NCBI GenBank assembly: GCA_018242295.1
Contig: JAFECE010000001.1
Location: forward strand, 1 to 64,000
Length of the DNA: 64,000 nucleotides
DNA from: Pseudomonadota bacterium
Lineage (GTDB): Bacteria; Pseudomonadota; Alphaproteobacteria; Rhizobiales; Hyphomicrobiaceae
Direction: 5' to 3'
How positions within the stretch are numbered: position 1 is the stretch's first letter; every line of letters starts with the position of its first letter. A program made the translations under genes and the position numbers. Below, piece by piece: positions 17,720-25,827 of this stretch. The notes under the pieces were generated by a model. It did not search any database and had not been told where the DNA came from. It was given only the letters and a program-made list of their open reading frames with translations.

Positions 17720-18676
17720 TTATTTGCTGCGCGCCGCTTCGGCTGCCTTGATGGCGGCCGCCGTGACGAGCAGGTTGCGCGCCATTTTCTCGGACGCGGC
17801 GTCGATCATCTTGCCGTCCAGGGATGCAGCGCCCTTGCCCTGGGCTTCCGCTTCCTTCAGCGCGACGAGAATGCGCTCGGCGCGTTCGACTTCCTTGGCG
17901 GTCGGCGAGTAGACTTCGTTGGCGAGTTCGATCTGCGAGGGATGGATGGCCCACTTGCCTTCCATGCCGAGCGCGGCACCGCGGCGAGCCGCTGCCTTGT
18001 AGCCTTCCGGATCATCGATGCCGCCGAACGGACCGTCGATCGGACGCAAGCCAAACGCGCGGCAAGCAACGGTCATACGCGACAGCGGGAAGTGCCACTG
18101 GTCGCCCGGATAGTCGGGGTTCAGGCCGCCGATGACGACGGTGCGGGCCTTGTTGAAGGCCGAGTAGTCGGCAACGCCGAAGTGCATCGACTCGAGACGG
18201 CTGTTGGCCGATGCGATGGCTTCAACGTTGGCCATGCCGAGCGGCGTTTCGATCAGGGCTTCGGTGCCAATCTGGTTCTTGAGGCCCTTGGCAACTTCGA
18301 TCTGGCTGACAATGCATTCGACCGTATAGACGTCGGCCGGAACGCCGACCTTCGGAATGAGGATGGTGTCGAGCTTCGAGCCGGCCTGCTCGACGATGTC
18401 GACGACGTCGCGATACATGTAGTGCGTGTCGAGGCCGTTGATACGGACGCTCACGCTCTTGCCGGCGCCCTTCCAATCGAGATCGTTCAGCGCCTGGATG
18501 ATGTTCTTGCGTGCCTGCTCCTTTTCCGGCGGAGCAACGGCGTCTTCGCAATCGAGAAACACGTAGTCGGCGGCGCTCTTCAGCGCGCGATCGATCATGG
18601 TCGGGTTGGAGCCCGGAACCGCAAGATACGAGCGCTGCAGTCTCTGTTTGCGGGTCGGGTAAAGCGTGAAGCTCAT
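17720..18676 (-). CDS. mcl: Malyl-CoA lyase
   Basis: Cleaves malyl-CoA to acetyl-CoA and glyoxylate, the step that closes the serine cycle. It has 318 residues with the CitE/HpcH TIM-barrel layout: [11 protein letters not shown], the Mg-binding DCEDAV, the Arg of VRINGLDT, and LIETPLG with the metal-binding Glu. The close fit to methylotroph Mcl (MSFTL... start, [11 protein letters not shown]) is from memory of the family. A perfect hairpin separates it from sga upstream, so it may be partly uncoupled from sga transcription. Confidence 0.95.
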   Translation of the reverse strand: MSFTLYPTRKQRLQRSYLAVPGSNPTMIDRALKSAADYVFLDCEDAVAPPEKEQARKNIIQALNDLDWKGAGKSVSVRINGLDTHYMYRDVVDIVEQAGSKLDTILIPKVGVPADVYTVECIVSQIEVAKGLKNQIGTEALIETPLGMANVEAIASANSRLESMHFGVADYSAFNKARTVVIGGLNPDYPGDQWHFPLSRMTVACRAFGLRPIDGPFGGIDDPEGYKAAARRGAALGMEGKWAIHPSQIELANEVYSPTAKEVERAERILVALKEAEAQGKGAASLDGKMIDAASEKMARNLLVTAAAIKAAEAARSK

Positions 18677-18737
18677 TGGGGCGTGCCTTCCTAGGATTTG
18701 GCGTTTTGTTGTTCGGGGATGAGGGTAGTCACGTCGG

Positions 18738-18769
18738 ACAAAACCGCCCGGCCTCGTGTGAGGCCGGGC
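18738..18769 (-). terminator. Strong hairpin between sga and mcl (terminator or attenuator)
   Basis: A perfect 10-bp stem GCCCGGCCTC/GAGGCCGGGC (18746-18755, 18760-18769) with a 4-base loop lies 10 bases after the sga stop. On the minus strand it is followed by GGTTTTG, a short T run. It could end or attenuate the sga transcript before mcl. Confidence 0.6.
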
Positions 18770-18778
18770 GTCATGATC

Positions 18779-19996
18779 TTAGGCGGCTTTCGCTTGCTTC
18801 GGCGTCGGGGCGGTTGCCGACTTCGTCGCGGTCTTGCTGAAGTATTCGGCGGCCGCGCCCGTACCTGAACCGAGCTTGATGTTGATGCCCGTATCCTTCA
18901 GCGCCATCTCGACGGCGAACAAAACGCCACCGATCATGAACTCATCGAGCGCACCAAGGTGGCCGATGCGGAAGACCTTGCCGGCGACCTTATTGAGGCC
19001 GGTTCCGAGCGACGTGTTGTAGCGATAGTAAGCGGTCTTCAGCACGTTATTGGCGTCGAAGCCTTCTGGCACCATAATCGCCGACACCGTATCGGAATGC
19101 CACTTCGGCTCCTTGGCGCAGAGCTTGAGGCCCCACGCATCGACGGCGTGACGAACGCCGGTTGCGAGGCGATGGTGGCGAGCGATCACGTTATCCAGGC
19201 CTTCCGCGAAGATCAGATCGAGCGAAGCGCGCAAGCCGCGGATCAGCTGGGTCGCGGGCGTATAAGGGAAATAACCAAGATCGTTGGTCTTGATCATGTC
19301 TTCCCAAGAGAAGAAGCAGCGGTTCATACGGCCGTTGACGCTCTTGTTGACGTCGAGCGCCTTCTGGCTGACGGCGAGGATGCCGAGGCCGGTCGGAAGC
19401 ATGAAGCCCTTCTGCGAACCCGAGACGCACGCATCGACGCCCCATTCGCCCATGCGCATATCGAGCGAACCGACGGAGGAGACGCCGTCGACGAAAAGCA
19501 GCGCCGGATGCTTGGCGGCGTCGAGTGCCTTTCTGACGCCCGCGATATCGGAGGAGACGCCGGTCGCCGTTTCGTTGTGGGTCGCGAAGACGGCCTTGAT
19601 CTCGTGGTTCTTATCCTTGGCCAGAATATCGGCGTATTTCTCGAGCGGAACGCCCGTGCCCCACTCTTCGTCGCAAAGCTCGACCTTGAGGCCAAGACGC
19701 TCTGCCATATCGACCCAGAGGAGCGAGAACTGGCCGAAGCGGCTCATCAGAACCTTGTCTCCGGGGGCGAGCGTGTTTTCGATTGCCGATTCCCAGGCGC
19801 CGGTGCCAGACGAGGGGAAAATGAAAACGCGGCCATCCTTCATTTTGAAAACCTTCTTCAGGTCTTCAAACACCGGCAGGGTGAACTTCGGGAATTCCGG
19901 CGAACGCATGTCCTCCATCGGAACGTTCATTGCCATGCGAACGGCATCGGGAACGTTGGTTGGGCCGGGAATGAAAAGATGAGGCGTAACTGTCAT
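18779..19996 (-). CDS. sgaA: Serine--glyoxylate aminotransferase
   Basis: PLP-dependent transfer of the amino group of serine to glyoxylate, giving hydroxypyruvate and glycine; a serine-cycle enzyme. It has 405 residues, class-V fold. PLP Lys196 lies in SGSQKGFMLP, the phosphate-binding SSGTGAWE at 62-69, and the FVDGVSSVG Asp at 170. A low-complexity Ala/Lys/Thr tail ends the protein. GGAGG precedes the ATG at 19996 by 9 bases. The gene is the first of the serine-cycle block; a NarL-type regulator lies 234 bases upstream on the same strand. Confidence 0.95.
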   Translation of the reverse strand: MTVTPHLFIPGPTNVPDAVRMAMNVPMEDMRSPEFPKFTLPVFEDLKKVFKMKDGRVFIFPSSGTGAWESAIENTLAPGDKVLMSRFGQFSLLWVDMAERLGLKVELCDEEWGTGVPLEKYADILAKDKNHEIKAVFATHNETATGVSSDIAGVRKALDAAKHPALLFVDGVSSVGSLDMRMGEWGVDACVSGSQKGFMLPTGLGILAVSQKALDVNKSVNGRMNRCFFSWEDMIKTNDLGYFPYTPATQLIRGLRASLDLIFAEGLDNVIARHHRLATGVRHAVDAWGLKLCAKEPKWHSDTVSAIMVPEGFDANNVLKTAYYRYNTSLGTGLNKVAGKVFRIGHLGALDEFMIGGVLFAVEMALKDTGINIKLGSGTGAAAEYFSKTATKSATAPTPKQAKAA

Positions 19997-20230
19997 TGAA
20001 GCGTTCCTCCGAGCTGCGTTGTGCCAAGCCGACGGCCCCCGACGCAGCAGGGGAGACGTTCCGGCATACTTTTGCTGATCCTTCGCCCGATCGCAGATGC
20101 GGGCGTAGTCTTAACTAGCAGGGGGACACTGACGGTGTGAACGAAAAACTATCAACACCCGGATGGGCAGCCGTTGCTACCCACCTCGTTAGCTGCGGTG
20201 CAGCACTTTGCTGCAGGTTTCGCGCACCGC

Positions 20231-20854
20231 TCAGCGTTGCTCATTACGGTTAACCGAAACGTGCAGTGCAACGGCCATCGCGCGATTCGATACGCCGAGT
20301 TTGTCGTATAAATTTTTCAGATGATATTTCACTGTATTACGCGAGATGCCGGTTCGCGCCGCGATCTGCAGGTTGGTCCAGCCATTCGCGAGTGCAGCAA
20401 GCAATTCACGCTCACGCGCCGTCAGACCTTCCAGCGGATCGTGATTCAGGAGGTCGATATCGACGTAGGGCAGCGACAAGCGGCCACGCGCGACCGAAAC
20501 AACCGCTTCCAGCAAGACTTGTGGATCCTCCGTCTTCGAAACGAAGCCCCACGCACCGCCCTTTATCGACGTGCGCAGAACGTCGTGCGAACGCTCACCG
20601 GTGTAGATGATGATTCGCGTCTGCCATTTTTCCTGTTTGGCGCGGGCGAGCACGGCGCCGCCTGTCATGTCCGGCAGTGTCCAGCCGATAACCGCGATCT
20701 CGACCGGCTTCGCTTTCAGCGCGTTGATCAGCGCTTCGCCGGTGGCGTGAATCCCGCAAACGGTGAAGCGCCCGTCGCGTACGATCAGCGCTTCCAGACC
20801 TGCACGTACAACCGGATTTTGATCGGCGATCGTGACCTCGATCTTGGCGGTCAT
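20231..20854 (-). CDS. NarL/FixJ-type response regulator lacking the phospho-acceptor Asp
   Basis: A 207-residue transcription factor: receiver-like domain (5-120) and LuxR-type helix-turn-helix (about 140-203: LTARERELLAALANGWTN, ISRNTVKYHLKNLYDKLGV). In the receiver the residue four before the conserved Pro61, where NarL has its phosphorylated Asp, is Gly57 (VIGWTLP), and the first acidic pair is reduced to Asp11-Gln12. Thr85 and Lys107 remain. It should therefore work without normal phosphorylation. No histidine kinase is adjacent. Its position directly upstream of sga, same strand, makes it a candidate regulator of C1 genes (inference). The ATG at 20854 follows GGAGCACGA; longer frames overlap the tRNA side region without support. 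Confidence 0.88.
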   Translation of the reverse strand: MTAKIEVTIADQNPVVRAGLEALIVRDGRFTVCGIHATGEALINALKAKPVEIAVIGWTLPDMTGGAVLARAKQEKWQTRIIIYTGERSHDVLRTSIKGGAWGFVSKTEDPQVLLEAVVSVARGRLSLPYVDIDLLNHDPLEGLTARERELLAALANGWTNLQIAARTGISRNTVKYHLKNLYDKLGVSNRAMAVALHVSVNRNEQR

Positions 20855-21059
20855 TCGTGCTCCGGTCTCCTTAAGGGGATAACGAGCGCATTTGCCCATC
20901 ATACCTGCGCGCGGAAGGTGTTCTTCCTGTGAGATACCTACCGAACTTGGCCAAGTCCGCCAAGCGCGCAATTGCACTGAAAAAATAGGGGATAACCGCC
21001 TCATCGGGGCGGCGAAAAGCCGTCGATCGTCTCGAAAAATTCGTCGCCGCACATGGGCG

Positions 21060-21136
<77 letters not shown>

Positions 21137-21650
21137 GGCCCAAGCCTTCCGGCTTTGGTTCGCCGGTCGCACCGCGTCTGCGATGCGCCGGAAAGCTATG
21201 CGGTGCGCCTCGCTCCAGGTCAAGCGCGGGGGTCATGACGATTTTGCGGCAGGCGAATCTTGGGCACGGCAGGGGTTCGAGGCCGGTTTCGGCGTCTTCC
21301 GCGGGAGGAGCCCTGGTTGGCATATGCGCGAATAAGGGACCTCTTACCGTTTCGTGCCTTGGCGAACGCGGGCGGCCGGAAGGCGAATGCGGAATCTGCG
21401 ATGAGGGGAGCCTGCCGGCCGCGGTGAAGGCTCTTCGGACACGCTCGCATCGAAGATACGAAATGCTCAAAATGCCTCCTTTTCAAAATACTTAACGTAG
21501 CCGAGAGTATGGTGCTGCTGCGGAAAGCTCCGCTGGCTGGTGGGGATAGAAGTGCTCTGGGCCAGGCTGTGTCTCACGGGACGGGGCCTTCAAATTTGAC
21601 CTCCGCTGTGCGGCGTTGCCCGGCGGCTGAGACGTGAGGGGAATACTTTG
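21137..21650. other. Intergenic stretch, no supported gene
   Basis: About 510 bases between tRNA-Arg and the outer-membrane protein gene. An open frame of 128 codons crosses it (21109-21495), but it starts inside the tRNA, has no ribosome-binding site and an Arg/Gly/Pro composition typical of a chance frame in GC-rich DNA. The 3' part must hold the promoter of the barrel gene; I see no clear hexamers. Confidence 0.5.
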
Positions 21651-22352
21651 ATGAGAAAGATTTTGTCTGCGTTGGCCGTGGCGCCGCTATTGTCACCGGC
21701 AGGCGTTGCAATGGCGCAGAGCCTTCCGGATGACGTGAAGCCCATCGGCAATCTGAGCAGCCCCTATAACCTCATCGTCCCGAACTACGTCGAAAAGCCG
21801 CTCCCGTCGTCCTGGGAAGGTTTCTACTGGAAACCGTCGCTCGGTTATAACACCCTGTCATTCAGCACCAGTGGCGGCCGGCTGAGGGACGCTGACGGCA
21901 TCACGCTCGGAGCCGCGGGCGGATACGATTTCCGCTACAATGACTTCATTTTCGGACCTACTGCCGATTTGAGCTACGATTTTCTGTATGGCAACAGCTC
22001 CAGCATAGACGGTATCTCCGGATACAAAGGGCACGTCGACTTCGACGGCTCGGTCGGTGGCAGGTTGGGATATTTGTTGTGGGATCGCACCCTGATCTAC
22101 GCGACCGGCGGCTACGCGTTCGCCAATTTGGAAGTCAGGAATGGCTCTCTCGGCATGAGCGATTCCAATTTGCTGTCCGGATGGACTGCCGGCGGCGGCA
22201 TTGAGTATCTTTGGAGCGACAATAACAGCCTGCGCTTCGAATATCGGCGCGTCGAGTTCTCCGGCGCGAGCTTCGATTCACTGCCGGCCAGCCACGACGA
22301 GGTGGAAGCCTCGATGGATAAGTTCAGCTTCGGCTTTGTCCACCGCTTCTGA
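21651..22352 (+). CDS. Outer-membrane beta-barrel protein, Omp25/Omp31-like
   Basis: A 233-residue protein with a signal peptide (about 1-23, cut after AMA), then alternating aromatic beta strands, repeated GYDFRYNDF / GGRLGYLLW / GGGIEYLWSDNNSLRFEYRR segments and a C-terminal Phe (FGFVHRF), the signature of an eight-strand outer-membrane barrel. The GGGIEYAL-type strand is typical of the rhizobial Omp25/Omp31/RopB group. A short extra N-terminal segment of about 40 residues precedes the first strand (GFYWKPSLGY). GAGGGG lies upstream of the ATG at 21651. The role is structural; there is no sign of a pore-specific substrate. Confidence 0.85.
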   Translation: MRKILSALAVAPLLSPAGVAMAQSLPDDVKPIGNLSSPYNLIVPNYVEKPLPSSWEGFYWKPSLGYNTLSFSTSGGRLRDADGITLGAAGGYDFRYNDFIFGPTADLSYDFLYGNSSSIDGISGYKGHVDFDGSVGGRLGYLLWDRTLIYATGGYAFANLEVRNGSLGMSDSNLLSGWTAGGGIEYLWSDNNSLRFEYRRVEFSGASFDSLPASHDEVEASMDKFSFGFVHRF

Positions 22353-22440
22353 GCGTTCGAAAGCGCGATCAGAACTGAAGTCGCACGCCAACTCGGTCGT
22401 CGTTCTTGGCGCGCGGCGCGGCTTATGATTTCTATTCCGC

Positions 22441-23349
22441 ATGGCGAGGCGATGGGCGGCATATGTGTTCGGCGCGGTGGGGCTGCTTGTTCCGCCTTGC
22501 CTTATGGCGCAACCCGCTGCGTCTCCCACACCGTGCACCCTAGAGCCCGGCCCCATTCGGACCGTGACGCGTGTCGTCGACGGCGAAACAATCATTCTCG
22601 ACGACGGCAAGGCCGTTCGGCTCATCGGCGCACTTGCGCCGCGAGCGCGTGACGCCAATGCCGCGGCGGGCGCGTGGCCTCCAGAACTCGACACCATCAA
22701 GGCGCTCTCGGATCTCGTGCTTGCGAAGAAGATCAAGCTCGCATTTGCCGGCCGGCGCACCGATCGCTACGGGCGCACGCTGGCGCACGTTTTTCTGGCC
22801 GATCGCGGGCAGCAGGACTGGGTGCAGGGTACCCTGCTCGCGAATGGTTACGCGCGTGCCTATGGGCTTCCCGAAAGCTTTGCGTGCGCGCGCGAGCTTC
22901 TTGCTCACGAGGCGGAGGCGCAGCGGAAACGTTTGGGGCTATGGAGCAACGGCGTCTATCGGACGTTCCCGGCGGACCATGCCAGCGAGCTGATGAAGCT
23001 GCGCGGCAAGTACGTGCGGGTGACGGGCAAGGTCGTTTCCGTCGGCCGTACAAAGAGCGCGACGTACCTCAACTTCAGCAACGACTGGCAGACGGATTTC
23101 ACGGTTCGTATTGACAAGAAGGTTCTTGCCGCAAACGTCGAATTTGATCGCTCGCTGGACGGCCTCACTGGCAGGACCGTCGTGTTGCGCGGATGGATCG
23201 AGCGGCGGAATGGTCCGATGATCAATATCGCCGATCCATCTCAGATCGACATGCCGGAAGCGCCGGATGCGCCCGCCAACGTGAGCGAACAAAATCCGAT
23301 GAGCCCGAACCCAATCCAACCGGTAGGCCTACCGGCCGATCCGATCTGA
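22441..23349 (+). CDS. Exported SNase-fold protein, catalytic residues degenerate
   Basis: A 302-residue protein with a signal sequence (about 1-23, cut after LMA) and a thermonuclease-like domain (about 40-175): VTRVVDGETIIL, VRLIGALAPRARD, DRYGRTLAHVF, LANGYARAY and the GLWS end strand. Against SNase, Arg60 and Arg112 match the two catalytic arginines, but the catalytic Glu is Arg68 and a Ca-binding Asp is Leu65, so classical nuclease activity is doubtful. Residues about 185-270 form a second, OB-like unit (GKYVRVTGKVVSV...TYLNFSNDWQTDFTV) often attached to such proteins in Rhizobiales. The C-terminus is Pro/Asn-rich. The ribosome-binding site is weak. Confidence 0.82.
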   Translation: MARRWAAYVFGAVGLLVPPCLMAQPAASPTPCTLEPGPIRTVTRVVDGETIILDDGKAVRLIGALAPRARDANAAAGAWPPELDTIKALSDLVLAKKIKLAFAGRRTDRYGRTLAHVFLADRGQQDWVQGTLLANGYARAYGLPESFACARELLAHEAEAQRKRLGLWSNGVYRTFPADHASELMKLRGKYVRVTGKVVSVGRTKSATYLNFSNDWQTDFTVRIDKKVLAANVEFDRSLDGLTGRTVVLRGWIERRNGPMINIADPSQIDMPEAPDAPANVSEQNPMSPNPIQPVGLPADPI

Positions 23350-23363
23350 ACTTTGAAACCCTG

Positions 23364-23408
23364 AAAAGATTTGCGCCCGGCTCCGCCGGAAGGTGCGGAA
23401 CCGGGCGC
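23364..23408 (-). terminator. Rho-independent terminator of carD
   Basis: A long stem at 23373-23408 (GCGCCCGG plus TCCGC arms, one internal mismatch) is followed on the minus strand by AAATCTTTTC. It lies about 30 bases after the carD stop at 23438. Confidence 0.65.
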
Positions 23409-23437
23409 GGTGATCTTCATAGCGTCAGCGATGCACC

Positions 23438-24463
23438 TCAGGCGGCTTCGCCGACCGACTCGCCGTCCGCCAACCGGCGGCCCTTGGCGCTCTTCGCGAG
23501 GATCTCGGTGATCCTCTGAACTGCGCCGCGCTCGTCGAGCTTCTCGACGGCCGCCAGCTCGCGCGCCATGCGATCGAGTGCATCCTCATAGAGCTGCCGT
23601 TCGGAATACGACTGCTCGGGCTGCGCTTCGGAGCGATAGAGGTCACGGACGACTTCGGCGATGGCAATCAAATCACCGGAGTTGATCTTGGCGACGTACT
23701 CCTGCGCCCGGCGGCTCCACATCGTGCGCTTGATGCGCGCACGGCCCTTCAGCGTTTCCATGGCCTTTTTGACGAGGCCTTCGTCAGCGAGCTTGCGCAT
23801 TCCGACGCTTGCGAGCTTGCCGGTCGGCACGCGCAACGTCAGCTTCTCCTTGTCGAACGTGATGACAAAGAGTTCGAGCGACATGCCGGCGATTTCCTGC
23901 TCCTCGATGCCGACGATACGGCCGACGCCGTGAGCGGGATAAACGACGAATTCGTTGGCCTTGAAGCCGTGACGCTGGCTAACCGGCTTCTTCTGCACGG
24001 CGAGAATCTGGCGGGCAGCTGCGGCCTTCTCGGCAATCGCCTTCGGCGTGACCGGCTGCTGAGCCGGCGCGACCGGGGCCGTCAGCTTCTGGCTGGCCGC
24101 TTTGTGCGCGTTCGCCGGAACGGCGACAGTGCGCTGCGGCGCGGGCGCGGCCTTGGCAGCGAGATGGGCAGTTGCAGGCGACGCGGCGAGCGGTTTTTTC
24201 AAAACGGGGGAAGCCTCGAGCTTAGCCGCCGGCTTGACCGGAGCAGCTGTTACAGGAACGGGTTTCTTCGCTGCTGCCGGCTTGGCGACAGGCGGATGAA
24301 CGACCTTCGTCGCCTTGACAGGAGCTTCTGTCTTCGGTTTGGCGGGATGCTTGGCTGCGGCGACCTTGCTCGTGCTCGCACTGGCCTTAAGAGGAATGGG
24401 TTTGCGCGCGACAGTCTTTGCTGCGGACTTGGGGGCGACCGGAGCTTTTTTCTTCTGAGCCAT
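23438..24463 (-). CDS. carD: CarD-family transcription factor with histone-H1-like N-terminal tail
   Basis: A 341-residue protein. Residues about 164-341 are a complete CarD module: an RNA-polymerase-binding Tudor-like part (HGFKANEFVVYPAHGVGRI...IAGMSLELFVITF) and the helical DNA-binding half (MWSRRAQEY..KINSGDLIAIAEVVRDLYR). CarD stabilises open promoter complexes and is usually about 160-190 residues. Here residues 1-163 are an extra tail made almost only of Ala, Lys, Pro, Val and Thr, like histone H1 or AlgP-type tails, which could bind DNA non-specifically. The gene lies downstream of fdxA, the S4 gene and the helicase, an order I know from Rhizobiales. Confidence 0.92.
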   Translation of the reverse strand: MAQKKKAPVAPKSAAKTVARKPIPLKASASTSKVAAAKHPAKPKTEAPVKATKVVHPPVAKPAAAKKPVPVTAAPVKPAAKLEASPVLKKPLAASPATAHLAAKAAPAPQRTVAVPANAHKAASQKLTAPVAPAQQPVTPKAIAEKAAAARQILAVQKKPVSQRHGFKANEFVVYPAHGVGRIVGIEEQEIAGMSLELFVITFDKEKLTLRVPTGKLASVGMRKLADEGLVKKAMETLKGRARIKRTMWSRRAQEYVAKINSGDLIAIAEVVRDLYRSEAQPEQSYSERQLYEDALDRMARELAAVEKLDERGAVQRITEILAKSAKGRRLADGESVGEAA

Positions 24464-24934
24464 ATCGATCTCTCACTCTCGCATACTAGGCCTTGCCGGA
24501 CGGGTCGGCTCGGCCGTCAGTCTCCGCCCTGTGGGGTCGGAGCATCAGTGCTGAGCGGATACATGTTGCATCCGAACAACACGCGCGCATTGATCCGAGC
24601 CTCCTTTGTCGGGAGACTGTTCCCCTGCGCGCTCATTTGTGGCCTAGCTTTGCAAATCCTGTCCGACTCTGAAGTGGCCCAGCGACGCCCCATAACGCCT
24701 TATAGAAAGCTGCCCATCAGAGTGAGGCAGCCCCTTTTTGTTCGCGGCCGTTCCGGATTTGTGCAGACTCAACGCCATCACAACTGACACTAACACAGTT
24801 CTGGCGGTAAATGAAGGGTGGCGTTCTGAGACAATCTGGTCGAGATTAAGACGTTCTTTAAAATTCCCCGCAAAACCAATATCTTATATCGGATTTGCTC
24901 TTTTCGACTTCAAGCTGCCCTTGAAAAGCAAATT
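24464..24934. other. Intergenic stretch between fdxA and carD, no gene seen
   Basis: About 470 bases with a lower-GC 3' part (24780-24934). Just after the fdxA stop, an imperfect hairpin (24885-24934, arms TTTGCT.. / ..AGAGCAAA with an inner TCAAG/CTTGA stem) lacks a T run. An inverted repeat CGGAT/ATCCG at 24556-24574 lies in the carD leader. No coding frame with a start signal was found. Confidence 0.5.
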
Positions 24935-25273
24935 TTAATCTCCGGTTCCCGGATTTGGAGAAAAATATTTCTCGAACTTGTTGGTCTCGTCTTTCGCAGT
25001 TTCGGCCTCCGGAAGTGCGGGCTTTTTCGCGGTAATATTCGGCCACGTCTCTGAATACTGACGGTTGAGTTCCATCCACTTTTCCAGGTTCGGCTCGGTG
25101 TCGGGCTTGATGGCGTCGACGGGGCATTCCGGTTCGCACACGCCGCAATCGATGCACTCGTCGGGATGGATGACGAGCATATTCTCGCCCTCATAGAAGC
25201 AGTCTACCGGACAGACCTCGACGCAATCGGTGTATTTGCATTTAATGCATTTGTCATTGACGACGTAGGTCAT
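24935..25273 (-). CDS. fdxA: 7Fe-8S ferredoxin FdxA
   Basis: A 112-residue cytoplasmic electron carrier with one 3Fe-4S and one 4Fe-4S cluster. Cysteines 9, 17, 21 (first cluster with 50) and 40, 43, 46 (second cluster, with 25/21 region) stand in the family pattern C-x7-C-x3-CP and C-x2-C-x2-C-x3-CP; Cys12 is the extra residue typical of 7Fe forms. The C-terminal extension of about 45 residues is normal for FdxA of alphaproteobacteria. The start [10 protein letters not shown] is canonical. It follows the S4 gene by 127 bases. Confidence 0.95.
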   Translation of the reverse strand: MTYVVNDKCIKCKYTDCVEVCPVDCFYEGENMLVIHPDECIDCGVCEPECPVDAIKPDTEPNLEKWMELNRQYSETWPNITAKKPALPEAETAKDETNKFEKYFSPNPGTGD

Positions 25274-25400
25274 TCGAAATCCTGATCCATCGAAGGTGAT
25301 CGAACGATGGTCGAGATGCTTCCCAACCCGGCGGCTCGATCTAGCGGCGCTCTTATTAGCATAGGCGTTACGGCTGCCTAGGTGGACCGGGCGTCACAGT

Positions 25401-25823
25401 TCAACTGCGACCTCGAAGTTTGTCCAACTGGCGGCGTTGCTGCTTTGTCGGCCTTCCGCTCCCTTCGGGGCGAACGGCCGGCTGGGCCTCCGCTCCTTCC
25501 GCCAACCCAGCCTTCTCGTCCGAACCGGCAATGGCGCCGATCTTCGGCGCCGCAAGATCACGATAGAGCCGCGCGGCCTCGGGAGCGGGTCCGCGTCGCG
25601 AGCCGATACCGAGAACCTCAATGCTCACGACGCGCGGGCCGAGGGATAATGTTAGCACATCGCCCGGCCGGACAATCGTGCTCGTCTTATAGATCTTTTC
25701 GCGATTGATGCGGACTTTGCCGCGCTCAATCAGCGCTTGCGCCAAAGTTCGCGATTTCGCGATACGGGCAAACCACATCCATTGATCAATGCGCTGAACG
25801 GAGCCTGCTGCCGCGGCCGGCAT
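25401..25823 (-). CDS. S4-domain RNA-binding protein (Hsp15-like)
   Basis: A 140-residue protein with an N-terminal S4 RNA-binding domain (about 8-70: RIDQWMWFARIAKSRTLAQALIERGKVRIN, then VRPGDVLTL) and a basic tail ending in KQQRRQLDKLRGR. It is related to Hsp15, which binds stalled 50S subunits with nascent chains; the exact role here is inferred. I chose the ATG at 25823, 4 bases after the helicase stop. A longer frame that overlaps the helicase gene by 53 bases (from 25883) also exists, so the start is not certain. Confidence 0.88.
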   Translation of the reverse strand: MPAAAAGSVQRIDQWMWFARIAKSRTLAQALIERGKVRINREKIYKTSTIVRPGDVLTLSLGPRVVSIEVLGIGSRRGPAPEAARLYRDLAAPKIGAIAGSDEKAGLAEGAEAQPAVRPEGSGRPTKQQRRQLDKLRGRS

Positions 25824-25827
25824 GCGA

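Noticed and set aside
15510-17912. An 800-codon plus-strand open frame across mtkB and mtkA
   Set aside because: Pure antisense shadow of two well-identified genes with His/Asp/Arg-rich composition and no recognisable fold.
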